A DNA stretch of 64,000 nt from Bacillus altitudinis 41KF2b. Lineage in GTDB: Bacteria; Bacillota; Bacilli; Bacillales; Bacillaceae. The DNA is taken from assembly GCF_000691145.1 (NCBI RefSeq), contig NZ_ASJC01000005.1:248001-312000 (forward strand). Reading direction: 5' to 3'. Position numbers and translations under genes: made by a program. The notes under the pieces were generated by a model. That model made no database searches. It saw nothing but the letters and a program-made list of their open reading frames with translations, and was not told where the DNA came from. Within the stretch, counting starts at the first letter, position 1. Each line of letters opens with the position of its first letter. Below, piece after piece: positions 26,978 to 35,739 of the stretch.

Positions 26978-27559
26978 TTGAATCAAAGTAAAGTAAAACG
27001 TTTAGTTGTCATCAGCATGCTTAGCAGTATCGCATTTGTATTAATGTTATTGAATTTCCCTTTCCCTGGGCTGCCTGGGTATTTAAAAATTGATTTTAGT
27101 GATATTCCTGCGATTATTGCGATTTTAATTTATGGGCCAGGTGCTGGGATTGCTGTTGAAGCTTTAAAGAATTTACTGCACTACCTCATTCATGGTAGCA
27201 TGTCCGGTGTGCCTGTGGATCAAGTAGCGAATTTTACAGCAGGTGTACTATTCATCTTACCGGTGGCTTTTATTTTTAAAAAGATTAAATCAGCAAGAGG
27301 GTTAGCATGGTCCATGATCCTCGGAACATTACTCATGACAGTCATGATGAGCATCTTAAACTATTTCTTGTTCCTTCCTGCTTATACATGGTTTTTGAAT
27401 GCACCCGTCCTGTCAGATCATGTGCTAAAGGCAACCATTACAGCAGGGATCTTGCCTTTTAACCTGATTAAAGGAATCATCATCACCATCGTCTTTAGTT
27501 TCATTTTTGTCAAAATGCGTCCATGGTTTGAAAATAAACGCCGACTTCAAAATAGTTAA
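26978..27559 (+). CDS. ribU: Riboflavin transporter RibU (ECF S-component)
   Basis: 193-residue integral membrane S-subunit that binds riboflavin and works with the shared EcfAA'T module for uptake. About six TM helices; conserved blocks MLSSIAFVLMLLNFPFPGLP, YLKIDFSDIPAIIAILIYGP and ILNYFLFLPAYTWFL. The start is a TTG at 26978 with AAGGAGA 7-8 nt upstream; frames further upstream run into the riboswitch terminator. It is monocistronic, controlled by its own FMN riboswitch, and faces convergent fer across a shared terminator. Confidence 0.95.
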   Translation: MNQSKVKRLVVISMLSSIAFVLMLLNFPFPGLPGYLKIDFSDIPAIIAILIYGPGAGIAVEALKNLLHYLIHGSMSGVPVDQVANFTAGVLFILPVAFIFKKIKSARGLAWSMILGTLLMTVMMSILNYFLFLPAYTWFLNAPVLSDHVLKATITAGILPFNLIKGIIITIVFSFIFVKMRPWFENKRRLQNS

Positions 27560-27565
27560 TATAAA

Positions 27566-27590
27566 AAAAGCCCCTTTTAAAGGGGCTTTT
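27566..27590. terminator. Bidirectional terminator ribU / fer
   Basis: AAAAGCCCCTTT-TA-AAGGGGCTTTT with A- and T-runs on the two sides. Confidence 0.82.
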
Positions 27591-27593
27591 ATC

Positions 27594-27884
<291 letters not shown>

Positions 27885-27931
27885 TTAACCTTTTTAGTTT
27901 CACCGATAAAAAACCAATTTCCTCAAACCTT

Positions 27932-27960
27932 ATTGTAATGATTTTAAATTCACATTTCAA
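27932..27960 (-). promoter_or_regulatory. sigma-A promoter of fer
   Basis: Minus strand: TTGAAA (27955-27960), 17-bp spacer, TACAAT (27932-27937). An inverted repeat TTGTTC-N4-GAACAA (27864-27879) lies in the leader near the SD. Confidence 0.65.
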
Positions 27961-27972
27961 CTGTAAAGTGAT

Positions 27973-27987
27973 TGAGAATGCTTATCA
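27973..27987. promoter_or_regulatory. Fur-box-like sequence upstream of fer
   Basis: TGAGAATGCTTATCA matches the 7-1-7 Fur consensus TGATAATNATTATCA at 12 of 14 fixed positions. Its centre is about 55 bp upstream of the expected fer start site, outside the promoter, so activation or an architectural role would fit better than classical repression. Confidence 0.5.
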
Positions 27988-28110
27988 CATAAGGGTTTGT
28001 TCATAACTTTCCCCCATTAATTGAGTTTAAACATTTCTTCTTCAATGAAATCTGTTAAAATAAAGGGAGAAAATATTCGAATTTTGTCAGGAAGACAGGT
28101 GCTTTGGTCA

Positions 28111-29163
28111 ATGACGATTCATTACTTGGATGTCATGTTGATGGACAGCGTACATAAATTGAACGGCGAACGCTCCATTAGTGCTGTCTACCATCTTTTT
28201 AAAGGGAAAAAATCATCACAAACGATACAGGATGCAAGTTTGTTTCAGCTTTCTAGCTACTTCGGCTGCTATCCAGCTTTTACGAGGGATCAGCTGAATC
28301 GCTCTGTAAAAAGGCTGCTAGAGCAGCACTTAATCAGAAAGACGGAGGATACATTCATTGCCACAGATGAAGGAATAAGTATGCTAAGTCAGCGTTTTGC
28401 TGAAAAACCGATGCCAGTTTATTTTGATGGTGCCAAGTATCATGATAAAGCAAAAATATTATGGATGAGGCTGTCTTTACTTGTGCAGGTCCTTTCACAT
28501 CATGCAGCGCGGTCACAACACTATGTGCCGATTCAAAGAGATATATCGGTTCAAAACTGGACGAAATCCTTCTTCTCTCAATATCACCAGAAGAAAAAGC
28601 TTTCTGAAGATATCCATCATGAGCTTGAAACACTTCTTGCTCATTTAACTGATCAAGAGGCACTGCTTTTTGTTTATTCATTGACTTCAAATGAAAGAAT
28701 CGGACGGACGTACCAGCAAATGGCGGAATGGATGAAAGAAGATGTATGGTATGTTTACTTGCTTTTTTGGAATGTGCTCCATTATTTTATTCAATGTGCG
28801 CAAAAAGGTGAGGCACCGATCATCCAGCGAATGATAGATGATCTTCAATTCAAACGTGTGCTGACCACCTCTACTCATAAAACGCTTGAGCTTGTACAAA
28901 AAGGGTTCAGTATTGATCAAATTGCTCATATTCGTTCATTAAAAAAAGCGACAATTGAAGATCATATTGTGGAGCTCTCGATACATGAGCCGAGCTTCTT
29001 GATTGAACCATATGTCAGCAGTGAAGCTCAAAAGGCGATACATGAGGTAGCCGGTCAGCTCCAAACCAACAAGATGAAGCTGATCAAAGAAAGTCTCGAG
29101 CATTCATTTACTTATTTTCAAATACGATTGGCATTGACAAGGATGGTGAAAGCAAGTGGATAA
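28111..29163 (+). CDS. ypbB: YpbB, helix-turn-helix protein next to a RecQ-type helicase
   Basis: About 350 residues, cytosolic, function unknown. It carries the N-terminal block LNGERSISAVYHLFKGKKSSQTIQDA typical of YpbB proteins and a C-terminal helix-turn-helix (about 280-350: KGFSIDQIAHIRSLKKATIEDHIVELS), the type of domain often found at the end of RecQ helicases. ATG 28111 is preferred since AGGTG lies 9 nt upstream and the length matches relatives; TTG 28084 and 28021 are in-frame alternatives. It overlaps recS by 8 bp, so the two proteins probably act together. Confidence 0.8.
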   Translation: MTIHYLDVMLMDSVHKLNGERSISAVYHLFKGKKSSQTIQDASLFQLSSYFGCYPAFTRDQLNRSVKRLLEQHLIRKTEDTFIATDEGISMLSQRFAEKPMPVYFDGAKYHDKAKILWMRLSLLVQVLSHHAARSQHYVPIQRDISVQNWTKSFFSQYHQKKKLSEDIHHELETLLAHLTDQEALLFVYSLTSNERIGRTYQQMAEWMKEDVWYVYLLFWNVLHYFIQCAQKGEAPIIQRMIDDLQFKRVLTTSTHKTLELVQKGFSIDQIAHIRSLKKATIEDHIVELSIHEPSFLIEPYVSSEAQKAIHEVAGQLQTNKMKLIKESLEHSFTYFQIRLALTRMVKASG

Positions 29164-30664
29164 GCTTCATCAGACGCTGATGCGATACTTTGGTTATGAT
29201 GCCTTCAAAACAGGTCAGGAGGACATTATTCGAAGTGTACTTCAACAAAAAGATACGGTTGCCATGCTTCCTACTGGTGGCGGGAAGTCACTTTGTTATC
29301 AAATTCCGGGCTATTTGACAGACGGGTTAGTGCTGATCATTTCACCTCTTTTATCACTCATGGAAGATCAAGTGGAACGCATGAAAATGCGCGGTGAAAA
29401 GCGAGTAGCTGCGCTTAACAGTACACTGTCTTTTCAAGAAAGAAGACATATTATTCGGCATTTGCCATCATATAAATTTTTATTTGTCGCACCTGAGGCG
29501 CTTATGTCAGAGGTATTGGTAGAGCAGCTCAAAGCGATGCATGTTGGTCTATTCGTTGTAGATGAAGCTCACTGTATATCGGAATGGGGACATGATTTCC
29601 GCCCGGAATACTCCAAGCTTGGGGAATGGAGGGAAGCGCTCGGCAATCCTGTCGCCTTAGCACTAACGGCAACTGCAACGAAACAAACCTTAAAAGATAC
29701 TGTGCAAACGTTGCGGCTAGAGCATCCAGATGTTCATATTCATTCAGTCAACCGGCCGAATATTGCACTATTAAAAGAGGCGCATGAAACGAAAGAAGCA
29801 AAAGAGAAACGAGCACTGGAGCTTGTGGAAACCCTTCAAGGGCCCGGGCTGATTTATTGTCCGACCCGGCAAATGACAGAAGATATTTCAAGTTTGGTGA
29901 AACAAAAAACGCATCAACGTGTAGAGTTTTATCATGGTGGAATGGAGCCAGGAGACCGCATGCTGATCCAGCAGCAATTTATCAGTGGTCAAATTGATCT
30001 CATTTGCTGTACAAGTGCTTTTGGAATGGGAATTGATAAAGCAAATATACGCTTTGTGATTCATATGAGTCCGCCTCAGTCAATTGAAGCATTTATGCAG
30101 GAAATTGGAAGAGCTGGACGGGACGGGAAAAATAGTGTGAGCGTTCTTTTATATACAGAAGAGGATGCGGATATTCAAAGTCATTTGATTCAAGCAGAAG
30201 GTTTTGATGATCCAGAAATTGATTTTTTCTTAGCCCGATTATCACATATGCCGATCAATGATGAAAAGAAATTACGTGAACAATTGATGGAAGCAGGGCT
30301 TCAGGAGACGCGCGCGCGAATGCTCTCGCATTATTACACGATGTACCAAACTGAACAGCCTCGTTTGCTCATGAAGAAGCTGAAAGAAAAGCTGCAGGAT
30401 AGACAAACAAAAAAGCTAAAAAAAGTGTGGCAGTTTAAAGAGCATATCACTGACCATCGCTGCTTTAGGCAATCTCTGTTATCATACTTTGATGAGCAGC
30501 TTGATCTAACGGAGGACGCTTCCTTTGGGAACTGCTGCTCTTCATGCGGACTTGACCTGTCTGATTACGAAAAAAAAGATCAACCATTGGAGCTGAATGA
30601 AATGAAACACTGGAAGACCGAGCTGGATCGTCTGTTTCACCTGACAAAAGAGGCGCAGCATTGA
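29156..30664 (+). CDS. recS: ATP-dependent DNA helicase RecS (RecQ family)
   Basis: 502-residue superfamily-2 3'-5' DNA helicase. Motif I LPTGGGKSLCY (about 39-49), DEAH box VVDEAHCISEWGHDFRPEY (about 135-153), motif III ALTATAT, motif VI EIGRAGRDGK, and a zinc-binding region with HRCFRQ and FGNCCSSCG. It lacks the C-terminal HRDC domain of full RecQ, which is the form of B. subtilis RecS; the helix-turn-helix found in the neighbouring YpbB may supply a similar function (inference). Overlaps ypbB by 8 bp and ypbD by 4 bp. Confidence 0.94.
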   Translation: MDKLHQTLMRYFGYDAFKTGQEDIIRSVLQQKDTVAMLPTGGGKSLCYQIPGYLTDGLVLIISPLLSLMEDQVERMKMRGEKRVAALNSTLSFQERRHIIRHLPSYKFLFVAPEALMSEVLVEQLKAMHVGLFVVDEAHCISEWGHDFRPEYSKLGEWREALGNPVALALTATATKQTLKDTVQTLRLEHPDVHIHSVNRPNIALLKEAHETKEAKEKRALELVETLQGPGLIYCPTRQMTEDISSLVKQKTHQRVEFYHGGMEPGDRMLIQQQFISGQIDLICCTSAFGMGIDKANIRFVIHMSPPQSIEAFMQEIGRAGRDGKNSVSVLLYTEEDADIQSHLIQAEGFDDPEIDFFLARLSHMPINDEKKLREQLMEAGLQETRARMLSHYYTMYQTEQPRLLMKKLKEKLQDRQTKKLKKVWQFKEHITDHRCFRQSLLSYFDEQLDLTEDASFGNCCSSCGLDLSDYEKKDQPLELNEMKHWKTELDRLFHLTKEAQH

Positions 30665-31302
30665 TTGAACAACATCGCCGTATTATTGAAAAATTAACCG
30701 ATCGACAAGTAGTAGAACAGTTGTATTTCACACAGCTGCTCATGCTGATTGTCTCTTTTTTACTAGGGATGTTTATGTTTGATCATTGGACTGATTTTAC
30801 AGCCTTATGGCAGATCCGAGATATGCGTATCCTGACTTACGGAATTGGCGGCGCTTTGCTTGTGATTATTGTCGACGCTATTGTCATGAAGGTGTTTCCG
30901 GCTCATATGTATGATGATGGCGGATTAAATGAAAAAATGTTCAAAAACCGCAGCATTCTGCATATTGTTTGGTTAACGCTGCTCATTGCCTTTTCAGAAG
31001 AAATTTTATTTCGCGGGATCGTTCAGCAGCAATTTGGACTGGAGATTGCAAGCATTGTGTTTGCACTTCTTCACTTTCGCTACTTGTCAAAAATACTCTT
31101 GTTTATCCTTGTGGTTTCTATTAGTATTTTTTTAGGACTTTTATACGAGTGGACAGGAAATTTATTCGTTCCTGTCATGACACACTTTGTCATTGACCTA
31201 GTCTTTGCATGTCAAATTCGTTTTAAATATTGGGGGAGGGATGAACATGGAAGAAATGTCGAGAATGAAGAGAAAAAAGCAGCAGCTGACAAACATCCAT
31301 GA
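30661..31302 (+). CDS. ypbD: CPBP-family intramembrane glutamic endopeptidase (YpbD)
   Basis: 213 residues, polytopic membrane protein of the CaaX protease/bacteriocin-processing (CPBP) family. The catalytic glutamates are in FSEEILFRG (E113, E114), followed by the motif-2 His in FALLHFRYL and the last His in VPVMTHFVID. Substrate unknown. The start is a TTG overlapping the recS stop, with an SD AAAGAGG within recS. Its end overlaps the start of ypbE. It is part of the compact ypbB-recS-ypbD-ypbE run. Confidence 0.87.
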   Translation: MIEQHRRIIEKLTDRQVVEQLYFTQLLMLIVSFLLGMFMFDHWTDFTALWQIRDMRILTYGIGGALLVIIVDAIVMKVFPAHMYDDGGLNEKMFKNRSILHIVWLTLLIAFSEEILFRGIVQQQFGLEIASIVFALLHFRYLSKILLFILVVSISIFLGLLYEWTGNLFVPVMTHFVIDLVFACQIRFKYWGRDEHGRNVENEEKKAAADKHP

Positions 31303-32008
31303 TGATGTAGAGGAAAATCTTGAAGAAGAAAAAGTGCATCCTTCAGATGACTCTCACTTTCCTACACGAGAAGATTTTCATGAATATAAAAAGCAGCGAA
31401 CCAAAAAGGTGCGTAATCCATTGTTTACGACACTGGCTATTATCTTTCCTATTATTGTCGTCACGGTTTTCTTCCTGTTGATTTATTACACATCAAAGGA
31501 AATTAACGATAACAACAATCAAGGTGTTTATATTGATAAAACATCGAGTGCTGACACAGATCCAGTCCCGTCAGCACTTGTTGAAACAAAAAATGATTCA
31601 AGCGCTGACAAAGCGGATGCGTCTGATGATGAGAAGAAAAAGAAAGATGCTGATAAAGAAAAGCAGCGTTCAAAAGAAAAAGCAGAGCAAAAGAAAAAAG
31701 AACAAGCCGCTAAAGAGAAGGCTGAGCGTGAAAAGGCCGAAGCTGCAAAAAAGCGTGAGCAGCAACAGCTCGCTCTTCAAAAACAGCAGGAAGAGAAAAA
31801 GCGAAAAGAAGCAGAAGAGAAGAAGAAGCAGGAAGAAAAACCTGTTCGTGTCGTGCAGCATACTGTTGGACCAGAGGAAAACTTGTATCGAATTTCCATG
31901 AAGTATTATCAAAACCGATCAGGGGAAGAGAAAATTCGAGCTTACAATCATTTAAAAGGAAATAGCGTGTACAGCGGACAAGTATTGAATATCCCATTAG
32001 AAAATTAA
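31247..32008 (+). CDS. ypbE: YpbE, membrane-anchored LysM protein
   Basis: About 253 residues. A cytosolic acidic head (about 1-60), one TM helix (about 65-87), then a long Lys/Glu/Ala/Gln-rich low-complexity, probably coiled-coil stretch (about 125-205), and a C-terminal LysM domain (about 205-250: VQHTVGPEENLYRISMKYY). So it is anchored in the membrane and reaches into the wall to bind peptidoglycan. ATG 31247 has GGAGG at 7-nt spacing; an ATG two codons upstream abuts the SD. It overlaps ypbD by 56 bp. Confidence 0.87.
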   Translation: MEEMSRMKRKKQQLTNIHDDVEENLEEEKVHPSDDSHFPTREDFHEYKKQRTKKVRNPLFTTLAIIFPIIVVTVFFLLIYYTSKEINDNNNQGVYIDKTSSADTDPVPSALVETKNDSSADKADASDDEKKKKDADKEKQRSKEKAEQKKKEQAAKEKAEREKAEAAKKREQQQLALQKQQEEKKRKEAEEKKKQEEKPVRVVQHTVGPEENLYRISMKYYQNRSGEEKIRAYNHLKGNSVYSGQVLNIPLEN

Positions 32009-32072
32009 TATTTGACATGAATGAATCGAAAAGCACATACATATGTAGAAAAAAGGGACAAGGGTGTATGTG

Positions 32073-32525
32073 ATGACATTGCACGCAATCAGCCGCTATA
32101 TGGATCAGCCGACACAGAAAATGATTGAAACATTGATCAAAAGGAAGCGCAAATACGAGGGGTTTGCAAAACAATGCAAAAGGTGGCAATGGACAGCCCT
32201 TTTATCACTTGCGATTCTTCTGTTTTATTTTGTGATAACAGCTAATAGCGGGGGCTCCCTGCAGCCGGAAGCGATGATTGCCACATTGCTTGGCCATGAG
32301 GTGTTTCTGTTTTGGATCATGGCTGAAGTGTTTGCTTTTTACGCATCGTATTATTATAAGAAAAAAGAAGAAAAGGCTGAGGATGAATATCATAAGCTCA
32401 GATGTGAAATTATACAGAAAAGCACAGATTTATGGCCTCAATCAAATCAATGGAAAGAGCGCGAGGCCGTTTTCCACTTCATGCAGACGCAATATGATAT
32501 CAATCTCTATTATGAAAGTAAATAA
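32073..32525 (+). CDS. ypbF: YpbF, DUF2663 membrane protein
   Basis: 150 residues with two TM helices (about 43-62 and 78-97) between basic N-terminal and charged C-terminal cytosolic parts; matches the DUF2663 (YpbF) shape and position. Function unknown. ATG 32073 has AAGGG 8 nt upstream; the frame is open three codons further. A terminator follows. Confidence 0.8.
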   Translation: MTLHAISRYMDQPTQKMIETLIKRKRKYEGFAKQCKRWQWTALLSLAILLFYFVITANSGGSLQPEAMIATLLGHEVFLFWIMAEVFAFYASYYYKKKEEKAEDEYHKLRCEIIQKSTDLWPQSNQWKEREAVFHFMQTQYDINLYYESK

Positions 32526-32532
32526 ATGAGCA

Positions 32533-32566
32533 AAAGACGTTTAAACAGTTGAAACGTCTTTTTTCA
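32533..32566 (+). terminator. Terminator after ypbF
   Basis: AAGACGTTT (32534-32542), 9-nt loop, AAACGTCTT (32552-32560), then T-run. Confidence 0.83.
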
Positions 32567-32612
32567 TTCAAGCGTCTTATAAAAGAAAGCTGATACAAGG
32601 GAGTCATTCATA

Positions 32613-33401
32613 ATGAAATATGCCATCGGATTTACTGCTGCCATAGCGGCTGTGACAACAGGTGTGTGTGTAACAGCGAAAATGGTGAAAACGGCAAAAC
32701 AAAACAACATCAAAAAGCATTACTTTACAATAGAAGGACTTCAGTCAGATCGACCTGCAGTCATTTTCTTTATTTCTGATACCCATCGCCGTCTAATTAG
32801 TGATACTTTATTAGCGGAAGTAAAAGAGCAGCAGCCTGATGTCATTATGATCGGCGGGGACTTAGCTGAAAAGGGAGTCCCTTATGCTAGAGTTGAAGAA
32901 AATGTGAAACGTTTAGCAAGGATTGCCCCGGTGTATTTTGTGTGGGGGAATAACGACCATGAGCTGCATCAGCAAAAACTCAAAGACCTCCTCCATACCT
33001 ATCAGGTGACGACATTGCAAAATGAGACGGCTGTGTGGAATTTTGAAGGACAGCCCATTAAAATAGGCGGAATCGATGATATCCGGCTTGAAAAAGCAGA
33101 TTATGAAGCGATACGGCCGGAGTTTGTCAAAGAAGACGTGAATATCCTTTTATCACACAACCCAGATGTGCATCATTTGATGAGTGAAGAAGAGGGAATT
33201 GATCTTGTTTTGAGCGGTCATACCCATGGGGGTCAAATTCGTATTGGGAAATTTGGTCCGTATGAAAAAGGAAGAACAGGCCAAGTCAAAGGTGCTTTCT
33301 TTCTGATTAGTAATGGTTACGGAACAACAAAGATTCCGATGCGTCTTGGAGCAGAACCAGAAACCCATCTGATCTATTTAATGCCGCTAAAAACGCGCTA
33401 A
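32613..33401 (+). CDS. ypbG: Metallophosphoesterase YpbG
   Basis: 262 residues. N-terminal hydrophobic segment (about 4-22), then a calcineurin-like metallophosphoesterase domain with all five metal motifs: SDTHRR (D-x-H), GGDL, WGNNDHE, LSHNPD and SGHTHGGQIR. Relatives act on membrane-associated substrates such as UDP-diacylglucosamine or are of unknown specificity, so the substrate is open. SD AAGGGAG precedes the ATG. Monocistronic. Confidence 0.88.
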   Translation: MKYAIGFTAAIAAVTTGVCVTAKMVKTAKQNNIKKHYFTIEGLQSDRPAVIFFISDTHRRLISDTLLAEVKEQQPDVIMIGGDLAEKGVPYARVEENVKRLARIAPVYFVWGNNDHELHQQKLKDLLHTYQVTTLQNETAVWNFEGQPIKIGGIDDIRLEKADYEAIRPEFVKEDVNILLSHNPDVHHLMSEEEGIDLVLSGHTHGGQIRIGKFGPYEKGRTGQVKGAFFLISNGYGTTKIPMRLGAEPETHLIYLMPLKTR

Positions 33402-33565
33402 GTTGATGCCCCATCAATATTTTCCATAAAAGTCACCGTAAGCATAGCTTCATGCTTGTCTTCCGTCTTGACACAGTGTAAACTGAATACAAAATTAAGA
33501 ACCTATGACTCATCATCTCATATACTACAGTATGATGTGTGTTAGAAGAGGCAGGAGGGAACGTT

Positions 33566-34144
33566 ATGCGGCTAGAGCGTCTGAATTATAATAAAATCAA
33601 AATTTTTCTCACACTAGATGATCTGACAGACCGAGGTCTTACGAAAGAAGACCTTTGGAAAGATTCGTTCAAAGTTCATCAGCTGTTTAAAGACATGATG
33701 AACGAAGCGAATCAGGAGCTCGGTTTTGAAGCGAATGGACCGATTGCTGTTGAAGTATTTTCTCTTCAGGCGCAGGGGATGGTCGTCATTGTGACAAAGA
33801 GTCAGCAGGAAGATGCTGATGATGAGTTTGATGAAGATTACATTGAGATGCAAGTCAAGCTCGACGAGAGCAAGCATGTGCTCTATCAATTTGCCTCGTT
33901 TGAAGATGTGATTCAACTGTCCCATAGTTTAAGTCGTATTGGACTTTTAGGGGGTACAGTTTACCATTATGAAGGTCAATATTTTCTCAGCCTAGATGAT
34001 TTCGAAGAACTGTCTGCAGATACGGTCATTTCTATTTTAGCGGAGTTCGGTTCTCCGACGACATTAACCATTCACCGGTTAAAAGAATACGGAAAAGTGA
34101 TCATGCAGGAAGATGCAGTGAAAACGATTCAACTGTATTTTTAA
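33566..34144 (+). CDS. mecB: Adaptor protein MecB (MecA paralogue YpbH)
   Basis: 192 residues of the MecA family, which hands substrates to the ClpC unfoldase. It keeps the N-terminal MRLERLNYNKIKIFLTLDDL substrate-binding start, a long acidic linker (QQEDADDEFDEDY), and the C-terminal ClpC-binding domain. Shorter than MecA (about 218), fitting the YpbH/MecB paralogue, which affects competence and sporulation in B. subtilis. ATG 33566 has AGGAGG 7 nt upstream. A clear terminator follows. Confidence 0.88.
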   Translation: MRLERLNYNKIKIFLTLDDLTDRGLTKEDLWKDSFKVHQLFKDMMNEANQELGFEANGPIAVEVFSLQAQGMVVIVTKSQQEDADDEFDEDYIEMQVKLDESKHVLYQFASFEDVIQLSHSLSRIGLLGGTVYHYEGQYFLSLDDFEELSADTVISILAEFGSPTTLTIHRLKEYGKVIMQEDAVKTIQLYF

Positions 34145-34165
34145 TCACTTTTTTCTATTATATTT

Positions 34166-34199
34166 AATACTGTTGTGATGAAACAACAGTATTTTTTTA
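34166..34199 (+). terminator. Terminator after mecB
   Basis: ATACTGTTG (34167-34175), 8-nt loop, CAACAGTAT (34184-34192), then seven T. Confidence 0.85.
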
Positions 34200-34259
34200 T
34201 ATCCATTTTTATATTTATAAACGCTGATATTTTATTTTGATAAAAAACGCTTTTTACCT

Positions 34260-34287
34260 TTGCTTTACCAGTACGAAGGTGTATACT
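34260..34287 (+). promoter_or_regulatory. Promoter of gudB
   Basis: TTGCTT (34260-34265), 16-bp spacer, TATACT (34282-34287), 53 bp before the start. Confidence 0.5.
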
Positions 34288-34340
34288 ATTGCTTGAAAGG
34301 GAGCAGTAGATCATGAAAGATTTCTAGGGGGTTTATTTTA

Positions 34341-35615
34341 ATGGCAGCCGATCAAAACGCCGCTCATAACGCAGAAGATAAGCTAGATGTTTTAAAGTCA
34401 ACTCAAACCGTCATACATAAAGCGCTTGATAAATTGGGCTATCCGCAAGAAGTGTATGAATTGCTGAAGGAGCCAATTCGCCTATTAACGGTCAAAATTC
34501 CAGTACGTATGGATGATGGATCGGTGAAAATTTTCACTGGTTATCGTGCGCAGCATAATGATGCTGTCGGTCCAACAAAAGGCGGAATTCGATTCCACCC
34601 GAACGTTACTGAAAAAGAAGTAAAAGCGCTTTCAATTTGGATGAGTTTAAAATGTGGTATTGTGGATCTTCCTTATGGCGGAGGAAAAGGCGGTATTATC
34701 TGTGATCCAAGAGAAATGTCATTTAGGGAGCTTGAAAAACTAAGCCGCGGATATGTTCGCGCAATTAGCCAAATCGTTGGACCAACAAAAGATGTTCCAG
34801 CACCAGATGTGTTTACAAACTCTCAAATCATGGCATGGATGATGGATGAGTATTCTAGAATTGATGAATTTAACTCGCCAGGATTTATTACAGGAAAACC
34901 AATTGTTCTTGGAGGCTCACATGGACGTGATACTGCAACGGCAAAAGGTGTAACGATCTGTATCAAAGAAGCGGCGAAGAAAAAAGGAATTGACATCAAT
35001 GGGGCTCGTGTTGTCGTTCAGGGATTCGGAAATGCAGGAAGTTACTTGGCTAAATTTATGTATGATGCCGGAGCGAAAATCGTAGGAATTTCAGATGCTT
35101 ACGGCGGTTTGTATGATGAAGATGGTCTCGATATTGACTACTTGCTTGACCGACGTGACAGCTTTGGAACCGTCACTAAATTATTTAATGATACAATTAC
35201 AAACCAAGAGCTGCTTGAGCTAGATTGTGATATCTTAGTACCTGCAGCCATTGAAAATCAAATTACAGAAGATAATGCGGCGAACATTAAAGCCAAAATT
35301 GTCGTAGAAGCAGCAAATGGACCAACGACATTGGAAGGGACAAAAATTCTTTCAGATCGTGGTGTACTGCTTGTTCCAGACGTACTTGCAAGTGCGGGTG
35401 GAGTGACTGTTTCTTACTTTGAATGGGTTCAGAATAACCAAGGGTTCTACTGGACAGAAGAAGAAGTAGAAACTCGTTTAGAAGATATGATGGTGAAATC
35501 ATTTAATAATATTTATGAAATGGCGCAAAACCGCCGTATTGATATGCGACTAGCAGCATATATGGTCGGTGTACGTAAAATGGCTGAAGCTTCTCGATTC
35601 AGAGGCTGGATTTAA
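34341..35615 (+). CDS. gudB: NAD-specific glutamate dehydrogenase GudB, intact form
   Basis: 424 residues; catabolic oxidative deamination of glutamate to 2-oxoglutarate. Signatures: substrate domain GPTKGGIRFHPNV, catalytic lysine in LPYGGGKGGI, KDVPAPDV, and the nucleotide-binding GFGNAGSYLA. The known inactivating 9-bp duplication of laboratory B. subtilis 168 (VKA repeated) is not present: the sequence reads EKEVKALSIWM with one VKA (residues 94-96), so the enzyme should be active. SD AGGGGG precedes the ATG; terminator downstream. Confidence 0.96.
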   Translation: MAADQNAAHNAEDKLDVLKSTQTVIHKALDKLGYPQEVYELLKEPIRLLTVKIPVRMDDGSVKIFTGYRAQHNDAVGPTKGGIRFHPNVTEKEVKALSIWMSLKCGIVDLPYGGGKGGIICDPREMSFRELEKLSRGYVRAISQIVGPTKDVPAPDVFTNSQIMAWMMDEYSRIDEFNSPGFITGKPIVLGGSHGRDTATAKGVTICIKEAAKKKGIDINGARVVVQGFGNAGSYLAKFMYDAGAKIVGISDAYGGLYDEDGLDIDYLLDRRDSFGTVTKLFNDTITNQELLELDCDILVPAAIENQITEDNAANIKAKIVVEAANGPTTLEGTKILSDRGVLLVPDVLASAGGVTVSYFEWVQNNQGFYWTEEEVETRLEDMMVKSFNNIYEMAQNRRIDMRLAAYMVGVRKMAEASRFRGWI

Positions 35616-35638
35616 GCGACTTATTTGCATCGCGCCTT

Positions 35639-35671
35639 AAAATCTCCTATCCTTAAATAGGAGATTTTTTT
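35639..35671 (+). terminator. Terminator after gudB
   Basis: AAATCTCCTAT-N6-ATAGGAGATTT, then T-run. Confidence 0.87.
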
Positions 35672-35739
35672 ATGGAATCATGCAAAGAATCAAACAGCCC
35701 AGCAATTGTTATTGCAGTGAAACGACAGGAGTGGAACAA

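Noticed and set aside
31524-31912. Lys- and Leu-rich frames within ypbE
   Set aside because: They arise from the low-complexity Lys/Glu/Ala codon run of ypbE read in other frames or on the other strand.
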